A stretch of DNA of 57,318 nucleotides, from NCBI GenBank assembly GCA_002402105.1, contig NVVD01000004.1, forward strand, positions 64,221 to 121,538, given 5' to 3'. Under the pieces are notes generated by a model that had not been told where the DNA came from, did not search any database, and worked only from the letters and a program-made list of their open reading frames with translations. This DNA is from Candidatus Cloacimonadota bacterium (lineage in GTDB: Bacteria; Muiribacteriota; UBA6191). The translations under genes were made by a program, and so were the position numbers. This document shows positions 56,481-57,318 of the stretch, piece after piece (position 1 is the first letter of the stretch; the number at the start of each line of letters is the position of its first letter).

Positions 56481-57318
56481 TATGGCTCAATTTAATCATG
56501 AAAATTTACTTATAATAGATAAAACAAATTTTTTCGAACTATTAGTCAATAAAAATAATAAAACTTATAATTTCAAATTTATTTTAGACGAACTCATCTC
56601 ACTTAGAAAAAATAAGTCTCTTTTTTTTAAGCTTTCAAGTTTATTAACTTTATTTTGGACATTAAATAAAAGTAACTTAGCTCATGATGTAAAAAAAGCA
56701 ATTGTTGACCCTATTTTTAATAAAGAAATTACCCCTATATTTTCATTAATTCAACTCGACAATATACATAACGACCTTTGTAATAATATAAAAGGAAACC
56801 ACTTATTATTTTACAGTAACAACATTGAATGCAATATTGAAATAGATTTTAAAGCAATTGAAGATTCTACAAATAAAAAACTTTTTGCTGTATTCTCCTC
56901 CCAACAAATTGATTATTTAATTCAAGAAAAGCAACTACAGCAACTACTTTCATTTAAAGAGATTTTTGTATTTGGAGCTTTACCTAATTACTCTCATGAT
57001 CTAAATAATTTAAAAGTTTTTTCTCACCAAAATATTGATTTTCAAACACTTATTAATGTTAAAAAGCGCAATTATAGGTCAGCTTTTTTTAAATTATCTC
57101 CTCAATTAAATTTATTTCAAATACAAGAGCTTAAATCTTTATTTTTAGGTTTAAATATTGATGGTAATTTACAAATTGAAAGCTTTCCTTGCTCAATAGA
57201 AAATAACTTTATCTCACACCTTATTGATGGTTGTTATAACTCTAGCTTTTTAAATCAGTTTTTTCATCTTTATTTTGATCAAGCTATTAAAATTAAAAAT
57301 AGCTTTCAAAATTTAGAG
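56481..57318 (+). CDS. Unknown protein, N-terminal part (cut by window edge)
   Basis: An open frame of 279 codons from the ATG at 56481 with no stop before the window end. It begins MAQFNHENLLIIDKTNFFEL and contains LISLRKNKSLFFKLSSLLTLFW and FKEIFVFGALPNYSHDLN. It is rich in Asn, Leu and Phe, has no signal peptide and shows no motif I recognise. Codon choice (AT-ending) resembles its neighbours. It follows the small coiled-coil gene by 13 bases, so it is probably in the same operon as pilT-like. The length could extend well beyond the window. Confidence 0.6.

Noticed and set aside
1-57318. Mobile elements, prophage, toxin-antitoxin, CRISPR or restriction genes
   Set aside because: No transposase, integrase, direct-repeat array or defence gene is seen; gene content and strand blocks are those of a stable chromosome core.

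Overview
The window is AT-rich chromosomal DNA from a bacterium with an outer membrane. The evidence for the outer membrane is a PilQ secretin, a beta-barrel protein ending in Phe, lipoproteins, a Tat subunit and an intact RseP. The standard genetic code fits: TGA is used as a stop and there is a single CCA-anticodon tRNA-Trp. Nearly everything is housekeeping or cell-envelope DNA. No transposase, integrase, phage gene or CRISPR array is visible. The phylum cannot be fixed by eye. An unsplit rpoC carrying a very large trigger-loop insertion, a SpoIID-family protein in a didermic cell, and type IV pilus genes in pilMNOPQ order suggest a deep-branching uncultured group; a Margulisbacteria-like relative of Cyanobacteria is only a guess.

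Layout. (1) 1-19652, all minus strand, read from right to left: rpsB, a structured RNA spacer, tsf, pyrH, frr, uppS, cdsA, a catalytically dead RseP paralogue, rseP, a SpoIID/LytB-like gene, pilMNOP, a terminator, pilQ, a terminator, a PilX/GspK-like pseudopilin, tatC, ubiA, ubiX, trxA, a TPR protein and nadK (cut by the window edge). (2) 19846-21627, plus strand: one lipoprotein gene with a beta-propeller-like body. (3) 21633-31879, minus: a surface module of a giant Ig-like protein, an MBL-fold hydrolase, a FecR-domain protein and an outer-membrane barrel. (4) 32088-45395, minus: rpmG, tRNA-Trp, secE, nusG, rplKAJL, rpoB and rpoC, starting from a near-consensus promoter at 45367-45395. (5) 45457-47897, minus: a secreted protein of unknown function and a glycosyltransferase-like gene. 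(6) 48208-57318, plus: a consensus promoter, carD-like, ispE, dxr, ispF, dxs, a GrpE-like/zinc-ribbon/TPR chimera, pilT-like, and two unrecognised genes, the last cut by the window edge.

How the parts fit. The pil genes supply the inner-membrane platform (PilMNOP), the outer-membrane secretin (PilQ), a minor pseudopilin and, 44 kb away, a retraction-type ATPase. uppS and cdsA make the polyprenyl carrier and CDP-diacylglycerol, and four of the seven MEP-pathway genes sit together behind a CarD-type regulator. dxr, which in many bacteria lies between cdsA and rseP, is here in the MEP cluster; its usual slot holds the dead RseP copy.

Most worth a second look: the tandem RseP/pseudo-RseP pair, the GrpE-headed zinc-ribbon/TPR protein upstream of pilT, the roughly 660-residue insertion in the RpoC trigger loop, the rod-shaped RNA between rpsB and tsf with mutually exclusive pairings, and a perfect inverted repeat lying exactly between the -35 and -10 boxes of the rpmG-to-rpoC promoter.
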